DNA of 64,000 bases from an uncultured Prevotella sp. (GTDB lineage: Bacteria > Bacteroidota > Bacteroidia > Bacteroidales > Bacteroidaceae). Positions within the stretch are counted from its first letter, which is position 1; every line of letters begins with the position of its first letter. The notes under the pieces are model-generated. The model was not told the origin of the DNA and did no database searches. It saw only the letters and a list, made by a program, of their open reading frames with translations. Below, in pieces: positions 38,044-46,853 of this stretch. The position numbers were made by a program, and so were the translations under genes. The stretch lies in contig UQFS01000003.1 of assembly GCA_900540375.1 (NCBI GenBank), positions 67,919 through 131,918 of the forward strand, in the 5' to 3' direction.

Positions 38044-38081
38044 AACGGCACATTGCGTTTCACTGCACTGATATCTGTCTT

Positions 38082-38121
38082 GCTGTTGTCAGAACCGTCG
38101 CCGACGGTGACTGACAACAGC
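38082..38121. terminator. Bidirectional terminator between PAP2 and FtsX-type permease
   Basis: Outer 11-bp stem GCTGTTGTCAG / CTGACAACAGC and an inner perfect 7-bp stem ACCGTCG / CGACGGT, followed by TTTTA, between convergent genes. Confidence 0.85.
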
Positions 38122-38141
38122 TTTTATATGCTCTTCGTTTT

Positions 38142-39362
38142 CTACTTTTCAAGGCTTCTCCTTACAGGATACCACACAGCGAGCCAGCCCGTGGCGATAA
38201 CCGTCAGGAAGATCAGCAGCACGTCGCTGTAGTGAACGCTCACCGGATAGGCATTGACGACAAACGTGCCGTCGCTGCTACCCATCTTCACAAAGCCGTA
38301 TTGCTGTTGCAGCCAACAGAGCAGCAAACCCAACAGAATGCCTAAGATGGCTCCAAAGACACTGATCAAGCGGCCCTCGAAAAGGAAGATGCGACGGATC
38401 TGTTTATCAGAAGCGCCCAAGTTGCGTAGTGTGACGACATCGTCCTTCTTGTCGATGATCAGCATCGAGAGCGAACCGATGATGTTGAAACAGGCAACGA
38501 TGAGGATAAACGTCAGGAAGATGTAGGCCATGAGCTTTTCCACTTTCATGATCTTGAACGTGTCGCTCTGCTGCTCAAAGCGGTCAAGGACCTGATACTT
38601 CTTACCTGCGACCTTCTGCATCCGTTCCTTGACACTTTCCAGATTCGATCCTGCTTTCAGTCTTAACTCCAAAGCAGACACCATGCCCTGCTGGTTAAAC
38701 AAGTTCTGGGCAAAGCCCAGACTGGTGACAATATAGCTCTTGTCGTACTTACCCTGATTGACCGAGAATACCACACCGGGGGAGATCAGCGAGTCGACAA
38801 CAAAGCCCGACTGCGGATCGGTCATGTCGAGCTGTCCCTCACGCTGTGGAGCGTAAATCTTGAGGTAGCCTTTCCAATTGGCTCCCAAGCCTAAGGTCTG
38901 AGCCAGACGGATGCCCGGAGTACCATACTGCAGGTTGGCCGTATGGAGCTGGAATTGGCCGTCGCCATAGAGAATCTCGGTGATATGAGTCAGCTGCGGG
39001 AAGTTGTCGTCCACACCTTTTATCGTCACCATGGCCTGCTTACCGTTGTAGATGGCCAGCGCCATGTCCTCCACAGTACCCATAGCCACGTCGACCTCAG
39101 GGAAATGACTGATCTTTGTGAGGATCGGATCATCGGCCGGAACGGTCTTGCCTTCCACGGGCACAACCTTCAACTGCGGGTCGAAGTTCGTGAAGAAGCT
39201 GGCCACCAGGTCATGGAAGCCGTTGAACACCGACAAAATGATAACGAGGGCCATCGTAGCCACAGCCACACCGATGACAGAGATCAGGGAAATCACATTG
39301 ATGGCGTGGGTCTTCTTCTTGGAGAAGAGATAACGCCGCGCCACAAAGAATGGAAAATTCAT
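38142..39362 (-). CDS. FtsX-like permease, LolC/LolE type
   Basis: A 406-residue inner-membrane permease of an ABC transporter of the MacB/LolCE kind, which probably helps lift lipoproteins from the inner membrane. The N-terminal membrane helix has GVAVATMALVIILSVFNGF (about residues 31-49), a long periplasmic domain follows (about 50-270), and three helices close the protein (about 275-300, 325-350 and 375-395), the FtsX pattern. The ATPase partner is not in this window. It is the last gene of the ten-gene envelope run, 11 bp after rbfA. LolC versus LolE cannot be told apart here. Confidence 0.85.
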   Translation of the reverse strand: MNFPFFVARRYLFSKKKTHAINVISLISVIGVAVATMALVIILSVFNGFHDLVASFFTNFDPQLKVVPVEGKTVPADDPILTKISHFPEVDVAMGTVEDMALAIYNGKQAMVTIKGVDDNFPQLTHITEILYGDGQFQLHTANLQYGTPGIRLAQTLGLGANWKGYLKIYAPQREGQLDMTDPQSGFVVDSLISPGVVFSVNQGKYDKSYIVTSLGFAQNLFNQQGMVSALELRLKAGSNLESVKERMQKVAGKKYQVLDRFEQQSDTFKIMKVEKLMAYIFLTFILIVACFNIIGSLSMLIIDKKDDVVTLRNLGASDKQIRRIFLFEGRLISVFGAILGILLGLLLCWLQQQYGFVKMGSSDGTFVVNAYPVSVHYSDVLLIFLTVIATGWLAVWYPVRRSLEK

Positions 39363-39373
39363 TGAAACCTCTA

Positions 39374-39712
39374 TTACTTCTTATTGAGCAACTCGTCGAT
39401 GTGGTCGATATAATCCAGACTGTCGTCGAGGAAGAAGCGAAGCTCCGGAATGATGCGCAGCTGGTTGTGGACGCGACGTCCGAGCTCATAGCGGATGCTC
39501 TTCTCGTTGCCCTTGATGTTGTTGAGCAGCTCCTCTGCCTTTGCAGAAGGGAAGATGCTCAGATAAGCCGTACAAATGCTCAGGTCAGGACTGATGCGCA
39601 CACGGGTGACACTGACGAGGACACCGTGCATGGCTCGTGTCTGACTTTGAAATATCTCAGCCAGCTCCCTCTGAAGGAGCCGGGCGATTCGGTTCTGTCT
39701 TGTTTCTTGCAT
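39374..39712 (-). CDS. rbfA: Ribosome-binding factor A
   Basis: A 112-residue KH-fold protein that binds the 30S subunit and helps mature the 5' end of 16S rRNA. The N-terminus RQNRIARLLQRELAEIFQ and the central VSVTRVRISPDLSICTAYLSIF match the family, and the C-terminal IRYELGRRVHNQLRIIPELRFFLDDSLDYIDHIDELL is typical RbfA. The length is normal. It sits between murI (22-bp gap) and the FtsX-like permease (11-bp gap). Confidence 0.95.
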   Translation of the reverse strand: MQETRQNRIARLLQRELAEIFQSQTRAMHGVLVSVTRVRISPDLSICTAYLSIFPSAKAEELLNNIKGNEKSIRYELGRRVHNQLRIIPELRFFLDDSLDYIDHIDELLNKK

Positions 39713-39734
39713 AGCAAATGAATATTTGAAGTTT

Positions 39735-40619
39735 TTATCCTAATTCTATATGTTCCACGTGCACCCGCTCATGGAGGAAGATAGAAGCGCTCTCCTTGAA
39801 TTTATCGGGATTCTCGGTCGTATAATACTTGACCGTGCCCCCCGTGGTCAGCCGTGATGCCATGCCGGCGTGGCGATGGAGATAGGCCTTCAAACTATCG
39901 GCCACATACTCTCCCTGAGGAACAATGCGCACGCCGGGCTGCACATACTTCAGGATCTTTGGCATCAGCAGAGGGAAATGGGTACAACCCAGGATGATCG
40001 TATCAATGTCGGGGTCGAGTTGCATGAGCTGGTCAATGCGCTTCTTGACGAAATAATCAGCACCGGGAGAGTCAGCCTCGTTGTATTCCACTAAAGGCAC
40101 CCAAAACGGGCAGGCCTGTCCCGTCACCTTGAGGCTGGGCCAGAGCTTAGCGATCTCCATGTCATAGCTATGGCTCCTCACCGTACCCTCCGTGGCGAGC
40201 AGTCCCACATGGCCGTTGCGTGTGAGCCTACCGATGATCTCTGCCGTAGGCCGAATGACGCCAAGCACGCGCCGCTTGGGATCCCACAGTGGCAGATCGT
40301 GCTGCTGGATCGAGCGCAACGCCTTTGCCGACGCCGTGTTGCAGCCAAGGATCACCAGCTGACAACCCATTTCGAACAGCTTCTGCACGGCCTGACGAGT
40401 AAACTCATAGACAACATCAAACGAGCGAGGGCCATAAGGAGCTCGCGCATTGTCGCCAAGATAGATGTAATCGTACTGCGGCAACAACTGCCGGATGCCG
40501 TGCAGTATCGTCAATCCCCCATAGCCGGAATCAAAAATGCCTATAGGTCCGGGGGTCGCAGGGAAGGACTCCTTAACGGCTGCAGACGCTTTGACCTGAT
40601 CATCAATGCTTGTATTCAT
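39735..40619 (-). CDS. murI: Glutamate racemase
   Basis: A 294-residue cofactor-free racemase that makes D-glutamate for peptidoglycan. The first catalytic cysteine is in LGCNTASAKALR at about residues 97-108 and the second in LGCTHFPLL at about 209-217; the N-terminal IGIFDSGYGGLTIL (about 27-40) with the catalytic Asp and the GDNARAPYG loop are intact. A short non-conserved N-terminal extension precedes this core. It follows the third OmpH gene by 64 bp within the envelope run. Confidence 0.95.
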   Translation of the reverse strand: MNTSIDDQVKASAAVKESFPATPGPIGIFDSGYGGLTILHGIRQLLPQYDYIYLGDNARAPYGPRSFDVVYEFTRQAVQKLFEMGCQLVILGCNTASAKALRSIQQHDLPLWDPKRRVLGVIRPTAEIIGRLTRNGHVGLLATEGTVRSHSYDMEIAKLWPSLKVTGQACPFWVPLVEYNEADSPGADYFVKKRIDQLMQLDPDIDTIILGCTHFPLLMPKILKYVQPGVRIVPQGEYVADSLKAYLHRHAGMASRLTTGGTVKYYTTENPDKFKESASIFLHERVHVEHIELG

Positions 40620-40683
40620 CTCACAACTCCTTATTTATATGATAGCAGACGGGTAGTATTATATTGGGTGAACGGCTCCGCCG

Positions 40684-41247
40684 CTATTTGGCAGCCGACA
40701 GCACATCGGCCGTGATGTCTATTCCCATCTCCGGATTGACGAAGGGCAGTGCGCCGTTGTCAGTGTTGAGCACGAAAGCCAGTCCCTTGACATGGCCTAC
40801 ACGCTGGATGGCTGCCGCCAATTTCTCACGCAAAGGCTGGTAAGCGTCCTGCTCTGCGTTTTTCAGATATTGCTTGGCCTGTTCCTTAAACGTTTGGTTT
40901 TTCTCCATCAACTCTTGCAGTTCGGCTTGCCGTTTCTCGCGGATCGACGGTGCAAAAGTGCTCTGCCCATCGAGAAATGCCTCATATTTGGCATTGAACT
41001 CATCCTCCACACGCTTCATCTCAGCATCGTATTTTGCCTTCAGATCGGCTATAGAGCGTCTGGTCTCTGCATAGCCCGGCATGGCCTCCAAAGCGCTCTG
41101 ACAGCTAAGAAAACCATAATGAAACGACGGAACGGCCTGCTGAGACGGCACTGCACCTGTGGATGACACAGTAGACGGCACTGTGCCCTGCGCAAAAAGC
41201 GGACTGCCGAGAAATAGGAAAAAAACACTAACAAACAAATGCCTCAT
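40684..41247 (-). CDS. OmpH/Skp family periplasmic chaperone, paralogue 3
   Basis: An OmpH-type protein. I start it at the internal ATG (complement of 41245-41247), which gives 187 residues beginning MRHLFVSVFFLFLGSPLFAQ, a clean signal peptide; the longer frame would place 25 odd residues before it. The mature protein has a Pro/Ser/Thr linker, then a Skp-like core with a long helical hairpin (about residues 75-140, rich in Lys/Glu/Gln: DLKAKYDAEMKRVEDEFNAK) and a terminal strand (LAFVLNTDNGALPFVNPEMG). Skp holds unfolded outer-membrane proteins. It is preceded by a 186-bp gap with a hairpin, unlike the tight spacing of the first two copies. Confidence 0.82.
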   Translation of the reverse strand: MRHLFVSVFFLFLGSPLFAQGTVPSTVSSTGAVPSQQAVPSFHYGFLSCQSALEAMPGYAETRRSIADLKAKYDAEMKRVEDEFNAKYEAFLDGQSTFAPSIREKRQAELQELMEKNQTFKEQAKQYLKNAEQDAYQPLREKLAAAIQRVGHVKGLAFVLNTDNGALPFVNPEMGIDITADVLSAAK

Positions 41248-41363
41248 GGTTGGAAAGATTATTGTTGACAATACGGAGACGGATAATGGATAAGGATTGC
41301 ACCAACGAAATCCGAACGACAAGTTGCGCTAAACGAAAGCACAGTCCTAAAAAGACAGCAAGA

Positions 41364-41395
41364 GGTGAGGGTATGCCACGTAGCGCACCCTCACC
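41364..41395 (-). terminator. Possible attenuator between OmpH paralogues 2 and 3
   Basis: Perfect 9-bp stem GGTGAGGGT / ACCCTCACC with a 14-nt loop; on the minus strand it is followed by TCTTGCTGTCTTTTT. It lies inside the envelope run and could partly end transcription and lower expression of the genes after it. Confidence 0.45.
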
Positions 41396-41433
41396 CCCAG
41401 CTCCTCGTCATGCCGAGGAAAGAGCAATGCCTT

Positions 41434-41928
41434 TTACTTCATCTTGCTGATTTCAGCCTGCACTTTAGCAGTGACATCCTCTACATTGGTGCCAGTGTAG
41501 ACAGCGGCACCCTCTTCGAAGATGTAAGTGAAGCCACCAGTCTTGCCGACACTCTCAATGGCTTTGCGCACCTTCTCCACGACAGGCTGCATCTTGTCCT
41601 GCTGTGCTTTCTGCAGAGCCTGCTGATTGTCGCTATAGGTCTGCTGAATCTTCTGATAGAGCGTATTGAGCTCTTCCTCTTTCTGCTTCTGAGCAGTTGG
41701 GTTCATGGTGCTCTTTGCCTTGTCATAAGCATCGCTTTGACGCTTCAGCTCGTCCTGCATGCCTTTCAGATCATTCTCATACTGTTTGGCTGTAGCCTGG
41801 AGTTCTCCGTTGATCTTAGCGATTTCAGGCAGATTCTGCATGATGGTCTGTGTATTGACTTTGCCGAACTTCTGGGCGAAAGTAGCCAGAGGAGCCATCA
41901 GCATTAACATTAAAAGTAACTTTTTCAT
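41434..41928 (-). CDS. OmpH/Skp family periplasmic chaperone, paralogue 2
   Basis: A 164-residue exported protein with a signal peptide (MKKLLLMLMLMAPLATFAQ, cleavage about residue 19). The rest is the Skp pattern: short beta-strand KFGKVNTQTIMQNLPE, a long charged helical hairpin (about 40-120, NGELQATAKQYENDLKGM...QQALQKAQQDKMQ) and a closing strand (GGFTYIFEEGAAVYTG). It should bind unfolded beta-barrel proteins in the periplasm and hand them to BamA, encoded upstream. It lies 31 bp after the first paralogue. Confidence 0.9.
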   Translation of the reverse strand: MKKLLLMLMLMAPLATFAQKFGKVNTQTIMQNLPEIAKINGELQATAKQYENDLKGMQDELKRQSDAYDKAKSTMNPTAQKQKEEELNTLYQKIQQTYSDNQQALQKAQQDKMQPVVEKVRKAIESVGKTGGFTYIFEEGAAVYTGTNVEDVTAKVQAEISKMK

Positions 41929-41959
41929 GATTGATTGTTTTTATTGTTTTTATTGTCTT

Positions 41960-42517
41960 TTACTTTCCATATCCCAGTTTCCGGAGCACCTCATCAGAGA
42001 TATCGATCTTCGGTGAGCCGAAGATGATAGCGGTATCGGAGGCGCGATCAAGCACAAGGCTGTATCCGCGGAGCTCAGAGATGTCCTTCACCGCATTGTA
42101 GATCTCCTCCTGAATAGGTGACATCAGGCTTTCGCGCTTCTTGAAGAGCTCACCTTCGGGGCCGAAATATTTCTGTTTGAGGTCAGCAGCCTCCTTTTCT
42201 TTCTGCATGATCTGATCCTGTTTGGCCTTTTTTTGCTCCTGCGAGAGGAATACCATCTCATTCTGATAGTTCTTGTACATGGTAGCCGCCTCGGTGTTTA
42301 GCGCCTCTACCTCAGCCTGCCACTTCTTTGACACTTGATTGAGCTGCTCATTGGCACGCTCATAGGCCGGTATGTTTTTCAGCACATAATCCATGTCCAC
42401 CAATGCGAACTTCTGTGCATTGGCCTTTGAGAATGGCATGAAGGCGAAGAGACAGAGTAGAAGGATGCCACCCAGTCTGCTCCAATTGCTTTTTACAATC
42501 ATCTGCTTCATATTCAA
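41960..42517 (-). CDS. OmpH/Skp family periplasmic chaperone, paralogue 1
   Basis: A 185-residue exported protein. The signal peptide spans about residues 1-35 (hydrophobic core LGGILLLCLFAFMPF, cleavage after SKANAQ). The mature part opens with FALVDMDYVLKNIPAYERA, the OmpH start, continues with a long coiled helical hairpin (about 55-125) and ends with GYSLVLDRASDTAIIFGSPKIDISDEVLRKLG. It lies 180 bp downstream of bamA; such bamA-ompH-ompH order is typical of Bacteroidota. Confidence 0.92.
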   Translation of the reverse strand: MNMKQMIVKSNWSRLGGILLLCLFAFMPFSKANAQKFALVDMDYVLKNIPAYERANEQLNQVSKKWQAEVEALNTEAATMYKNYQNEMVFLSQEQKKAKQDQIMQKEKEAADLKQKYFGPEGELFKKRESLMSPIQEEIYNAVKDISELRGYSLVLDRASDTAIIFGSPKIDISDEVLRKLGYGK

Positions 42518-42697
42518 TTTCCTTTTTATTGATAAGTGGGCTATCCCTGCGACGCTTATCTGAACTAAATGTTACAGAGAAGCCCATATCCTTTAGTGTT
42601 TTTTTGCTTTTCAGCAGTTTCGTTGACGGGAATACGCTCCGGCGTTGCATCCAGGCGTCTTTCCGTCATACGCTTCTCATGCTTTCTTTACTTCGAT

Positions 42698-45337
42698 TTA
42701 GAACTCCTGACCGAGGACGAAGTGGAACTGGCTGCCACCCTTGCTGCCGTTGTTGTCCTTGTCGAAGCCGTAAGCCCAGTCAATACCCATCAAGCCGACC
42801 ATAGGCAGATAGATACGCACACCGACACCGGCCGAGCGCTTCATCTGGAAAGGATTGAACTTTCTCGTCTCTGTCCAGGCGTTACCACCCTCCACGAAGG
42901 TCAATCCGTAGATCGTCGTATTGCCTAACAGGAACGGATAACGCAACTCCAGCGACATGCGGTCATAGGCATAGCCCTCAGAGCCCCAAGGCGTGAGAGA
43001 GCCATTCTCGTAACCACGCAGTCCGATAGTTTCCTCTCCATAGGTGCTGGAATAGCCGCTCATTCCGTCACCACCGACGTAGAACGTCTCAAACGGACTC
43101 TTCTTGTACTTGTTGTAGCTGCCCAGAATACCCAACTCCACGCGCGTCATGAGCACGAAGCACTTCTGGGCACTTGTCAGAGCCGTGAAGGTACGGGCCT
43201 TGAACTTCCACTTGTTGTATTCTATCCAGCGGTATTTCTCCTGCTGCTCTCTGACATAGTTGGCAGAGTATGAGTTTGTAGCCAGATTCTTATAGTCTTT
43301 GCCGTCCCACTTACTCCATGGCGGAGTGAGCGTGACACTGGCAGTGAACTCGGAACCGCGGCGTGGGAAGAGCTGGTTGTCCGTAGACGAGCGGTTGATG
43401 GCAACGCTCAGGTTGAGGTTATTGCTGTTACCCGTAGTCATCAAATTAGAGTAATAACGCCAGTTTTTCAGCATGTAGCGGGTAAACGAGAGCTCCACCG
43501 AGAGGTTGAAGTAGTCGTCGGGCCAGCGCAGGCGCTTACCCCATCCGATGCTCGCTCCGAGGAGTTTGACATACTTGTCGGGGTCGTAGTAGTTCTCGTA
43601 ATTGCTATAGTTGTAAGAATAGCTGTTGTAGCCGTAGAGCGACTGCAGGTAATTGTTCTGCCAAGCCGAGTTGTAGAAGTTGCTCGATACATCGGTCTGC
43701 TTGGAGTAGAACGCACTGACAGAGAACTGAATAGGCCGCTTGCCGCCAAACCAGTTAGTGGAGTAGCTGGTGTTGTAGCTCTGATAGTAAGAGCCATTGG
43801 TCTGTACGCCGATGGAGAGTTTCTCACCGTCGCCGATAGGCATAATTCCGCGGTGCTCCTTATTCTTATTGAACAGGTTGGCCATAGAGAAGTTGTTGAG
43901 CGTCAATCCCACGCGTCCGATGATACCCGTCTGGCCCCATCCGAGTGAGAACTCAATCTGGTCGTTGGATTTCTGGGTCAAGTTCCAGTTGATATCCACC
44001 GTTCCGTCCTCAGCATTTGGCTTGACATCCGGTGTCACCTTTTCCGGATCGAAGAATCCCATAGAGGCCAACTCACGTGCGGAACGCATGAGGGCTTCCT
44101 TAGAGAAGAGGTCTCCCGGCTTGGTGCGAAGTTCACGGCGCACCACATTCTCATAGAGACGGTCATTACCATTGATGCGTACATGGCTTAGATGGGCCTG
44201 CGGGCCTTCCTGCACGCGCATCTCCAGGTCGATGGAGTCACCGACGATATTCTGCTCAGCAGGGTCGATGGAGGAGAAGACGTAACCATTGTTGTAGTAG
44301 AGGTTGGACACAGCGTCGTCGTCTTCTCTGAGTCGCTTGTTGAGCAACTTCTGATTGTAGACATCGCCCCTCCGCATTCCCAGCAGATTAGAGAGGTAGG
44401 CTGAGTTGTAGACCGTATTGCCCACCCAGTGGATATTACGGATATAGTATTTCTTGCCCTCGTCTACTTTGATGTAGACATTGACATGTTTGGGGTCGTT
44501 GTTCCACACGCTGTCCTTCAGGATCGTGGCGTCGCGGTAGCCCAACTCATAGTATTTCTCAATGAGCTTCTCCTTGTCAGCTTTCCAGCGCTCAGGGGTG
44601 AACTTCTTTGATTTCAGGAAGGTAGAGAGCTTTCCGGCCTCATGGGTCTTGGCAAAGGCGCCCTTGTGGAAGAGGCCGCCCTTGATTCTCAAGTTGCTCA
44701 GAAACTTGTTTCCCTCGATGTAGATATTCCGCACCTTGATCTTATCCTTCTTGTCGATGATGACGTCGAGGATGACCTGGTTCTTACCGGTGACGTCGGG
44801 ACGCTGCTGAATCTCGATATCTGCATTCTTGTAACCCTTGTCGTCGAAGTATTTCTTGGCCAGGATCTTGGCACGGTCGATCATGTTTGGCGTGATCTGT
44901 CCACCTTGCAGGATACCGAGTTTCTTCTCCATATCCTCTTTCTCGCTCTTCTTCAGTCCCACGTAGTTGATGGTGGAGACACGGGGGCGCGCCTTCAGAG
45001 AGATATGCAGATAGATCTTATCACCCACGATAGAGTCGGCAGAGATCTTCACGTCGGAAAAGAGACCGTGCTTCCAATAGCGCTTGACAGCCTCCGTGAT
45101 TTCCGTTCCGGGCACTGAAATATGCTGTCCGACAGAGAGTCCGGAGATGCCTGTAAGCATATAATCCTCATAACCGTCAATACCGGAGACGCTGAAGCCA
45201 CCGATAACGAGGTCACGCGGCGTGCCGGCATAGTTGATGTCGGGGTGTACGATTTGCTCCTGCGCCTGCACGGTGGCCACGATGGCCATGGCAAGACAAG
45301 CTGCCAGGACTTTTTTCTTATTATGATGCATCTTCAA
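42698..45337 (-). CDS. bamA: Outer membrane protein assembly factor BamA
   Basis: An 879-residue Omp85 protein that folds and inserts beta-barrel proteins into the outer membrane. A signal peptide is present (KKVLAACLAMAIVATVQAQ, about residues 8-26). Residues of about 30-445 hold five POTRA-like repeats (for example RVSTINYVGLKKSEKED and VRNIYIEGNKFLS), and the rest is a 16-strand barrel ending in an aromatic residue (FHFVLGQEF). The lid-loop and VRGY-like motif appears as IGLRGYENGSL. It lies 17 bp after uppS and upstream of the OmpH chaperones. Confidence 0.96.
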   Translation of the reverse strand: MKMHHNKKKVLAACLAMAIVATVQAQEQIVHPDINYAGTPRDLVIGGFSVSGIDGYEDYMLTGISGLSVGQHISVPGTEITEAVKRYWKHGLFSDVKISADSIVGDKIYLHISLKARPRVSTINYVGLKKSEKEDMEKKLGILQGGQITPNMIDRAKILAKKYFDDKGYKNADIEIQQRPDVTGKNQVILDVIIDKKDKIKVRNIYIEGNKFLSNLRIKGGLFHKGAFAKTHEAGKLSTFLKSKKFTPERWKADKEKLIEKYYELGYRDATILKDSVWNNDPKHVNVYIKVDEGKKYYIRNIHWVGNTVYNSAYLSNLLGMRRGDVYNQKLLNKRLREDDDAVSNLYYNNGYVFSSIDPAEQNIVGDSIDLEMRVQEGPQAHLSHVRINGNDRLYENVVRRELRTKPGDLFSKEALMRSARELASMGFFDPEKVTPDVKPNAEDGTVDINWNLTQKSNDQIEFSLGWGQTGIIGRVGLTLNNFSMANLFNKNKEHRGIMPIGDGEKLSIGVQTNGSYYQSYNTSYSTNWFGGKRPIQFSVSAFYSKQTDVSSNFYNSAWQNNYLQSLYGYNSYSYNYSNYENYYDPDKYVKLLGASIGWGKRLRWPDDYFNLSVELSFTRYMLKNWRYYSNLMTTGNSNNLNLSVAINRSSTDNQLFPRRGSEFTASVTLTPPWSKWDGKDYKNLATNSYSANYVREQQEKYRWIEYNKWKFKARTFTALTSAQKCFVLMTRVELGILGSYNKYKKSPFETFYVGGDGMSGYSSTYGEETIGLRGYENGSLTPWGSEGYAYDRMSLELRYPFLLGNTTIYGLTFVEGGNAWTETRKFNPFQMKRSAGVGVRIYLPMVGLMGIDWAYGFDKDNNGSKGGSQFHFVLGQEF

Positions 45338-45354
45338 AGAATTGTCGTTTATGA

Positions 45355-46119
45355 TTATATGTTATCCTCGGTATTCTCTTCCACCTGCTGCTCAGTCTTG
45401 CCGAAGCGGCGCTGTCGCGACTGGTAACTTTGGATGGCCTTGTGCAAGTCCTCCTCAGAGAAGTCGGGCCAATAGGTGTCACAGAAATAGAGCTCGCTAT
45501 AAGCGATCTGCCAAAGCAGGAAGTTGCTGATGCGCAGCTCGCCGCCTGTACGAATCAGCAGGTCGGGGTCGGGCATGAAGCTCGTCTGCATGTGCTGGTT
45601 GATGAGGTCTTCTGTGATATCGAAGCTCTCGACATGCTGCCGCCCGAGACGCCAAGGCCGCGTACGCTCCTCGATGATGTCTTTCACAGCTTGCGTGATT
45701 TCCCAACGCGAGGAGTAGCTCAGTGCCACGACCATCGTCATGGCTTTGTTGTCCTTAGTGTGCTCTTCTGTCTCCTTGAGTTTCTGCTGCACCTCGTCGG
45801 GCAAACGCTTCATGTCGCCAATGACACGGAATCTGACGTTGTTCTTCATGAAAATCTCATCCTCAAGCGAGGTGAGCACGAGTCCCATCAGCGCATGGAT
45901 CTCAGTGGCAGGACGGTTCCAGTTCTCTGTGGAGAAGGTGTAGAGCGTGAGATATTTCACACCGAGCCGCACACACTCGGAAGTGATCCGGCGCACAGTG
46001 TCCACCCCCGCCTGATGACCGTAGGAGCGGTCTTTACCGCGCTCAGTAGCCCAACGACCATTGCCATCCATGATGATGGCGATGTGTTGTGGGATCCTTG
46101 TCATATCGAGTTCTGCCAT
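45355..46119 (-). CDS. uppS: Undecaprenyl diphosphate synthase (cis-prenyltransferase)
   Basis: A 254-residue cytosolic enzyme that adds eight IPP units to FPP to give the C55 carrier for peptidoglycan and glycans. The catalytic Asp lies in HIAIIMDGNGRWA at about residues 12-24; the downstream signature DLLIRTGGELRISNFLLWQIAYSEL (about 190-214) with its FPP/IPP-binding arginines and serine is intact. The C-terminal extension is acidic/Gln-rich. It lies between the DUF6089 gene (2-bp gap) and bamA (17-bp gap). Confidence 0.96.
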   Translation of the reverse strand: MAELDMTRIPQHIAIIMDGNGRWATERGKDRSYGHQAGVDTVRRITSECVRLGVKYLTLYTFSTENWNRPATEIHALMGLVLTSLEDEIFMKNNVRFRVIGDMKRLPDEVQQKLKETEEHTKDNKAMTMVVALSYSSRWEITQAVKDIIEERTRPWRLGRQHVESFDITEDLINQHMQTSFMPDPDLLIRTGGELRISNFLLWQIAYSELYFCDTYWPDFSEEDLHKAIQSYQSRQRRFGKTEQQVEENTEDNI

Positions 46120-46121
46120 AT

Positions 46122-46853
46122 CTAAAATTCTTTATTGCACGTTGTACATTTGGGTGAGAAGCTGTAGGTGAGTGTTGCTTGCAGCAGTGAGTAGCAATCT
46201 GTGTTTTTAAACAGTCCGCTGCTTTTGATGTAATAGGGATCTTTCACCCCGTCGAGCTCATCGTTCTGCGCGAAATGTATGGACCATTCCAGTCCTAAGT
46301 TCACCCGTTCACCGATTTTGTATTTCACTCCCAAGCCTAAAGGCAGGTTAAAGGCCACCTTGCCTTTCTTGGCTCCATCGGTTTGTTTCACGTCGGCGTA
46401 GGTCATGCCCAATCCCGCAAAGACAAAAGGCGTAAGCCGTTTGGCGCCTCTGTAGTCCCTTCCGGTGCCGTATGGCCAGAAATTCAACTCATAGAGCACA
46501 GAGGCATCGCAGAGTGAGTTCTTAAAGGTATAGACCTGATCAGCATAGTCGGGATAATAGGTCTCCACATCTGCCGATGAGCCTTTCATCGTGCCTTTGG
46601 CCACATTGAGCCGCAATGCCATATAAGGGTTGAAGACATATCTTCCCATCAACGACACGGCAGGCTGGAGATCTTTCGTCAGGCTGCCGTTGAAATCTCC
46701 GAGATAGCCCATCACGCCTGCGCCGACACCGACCTCAAGCCGATATTCGCTGTCGTCCTGCGCCATGGATGGGATCGCCGTCAAGACCAGGATGACAAGG
46801 GAAGCAAGCTGCCGCAACATCATACGCACGTTGTTTTCTGAACGCCTACTCAT
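46122..46853 (-). CDS. DUF6089-type outer membrane beta-barrel protein
   Basis: A 243-residue outer-membrane protein of the porin-like DUF6089 type common before uppS/bamA in Bacteroidota. After a basic stretch the signal peptide core is RQLASLVILVLTAIPSMAQ; an alternative start at residue 11 or 12 would give a tighter signal peptide. The mature part alternates hydrophobic and polar residues as in small barrels (YRLEVGVGAGVMGYLGDFNG, LNVAKGTMKGSS, LPLGLGVKYKIGERVNLGLEW). The first eight bases overlap the end of the DUF6242 gene, implying coupling. Function unknown. Confidence 0.78.
   Translation of the reverse strand: MSRRSENNVRMMLRQLASLVILVLTAIPSMAQDDSEYRLEVGVGAGVMGYLGDFNGSLTKDLQPAVSLMGRYVFNPYMALRLNVAKGTMKGSSADVETYYPDYADQVYTFKNSLCDASVLYELNFWPYGTGRDYRGAKRLTPFVFAGLGMTYADVKQTDGAKKGKVAFNLPLGLGVKYKIGERVNLGLEWSIHFAQNDELDGVKDPYYIKSSGLFKNTDCYSLLQATLTYSFSPKCTTCNKEF

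Noticed and set aside
39751..39766. TGTTCCACGTGCACCC, a parS-like half site
   Set aside because: Inside the murI coding sequence and not palindromic; CACGTG alone is expected many times in 64 kb.
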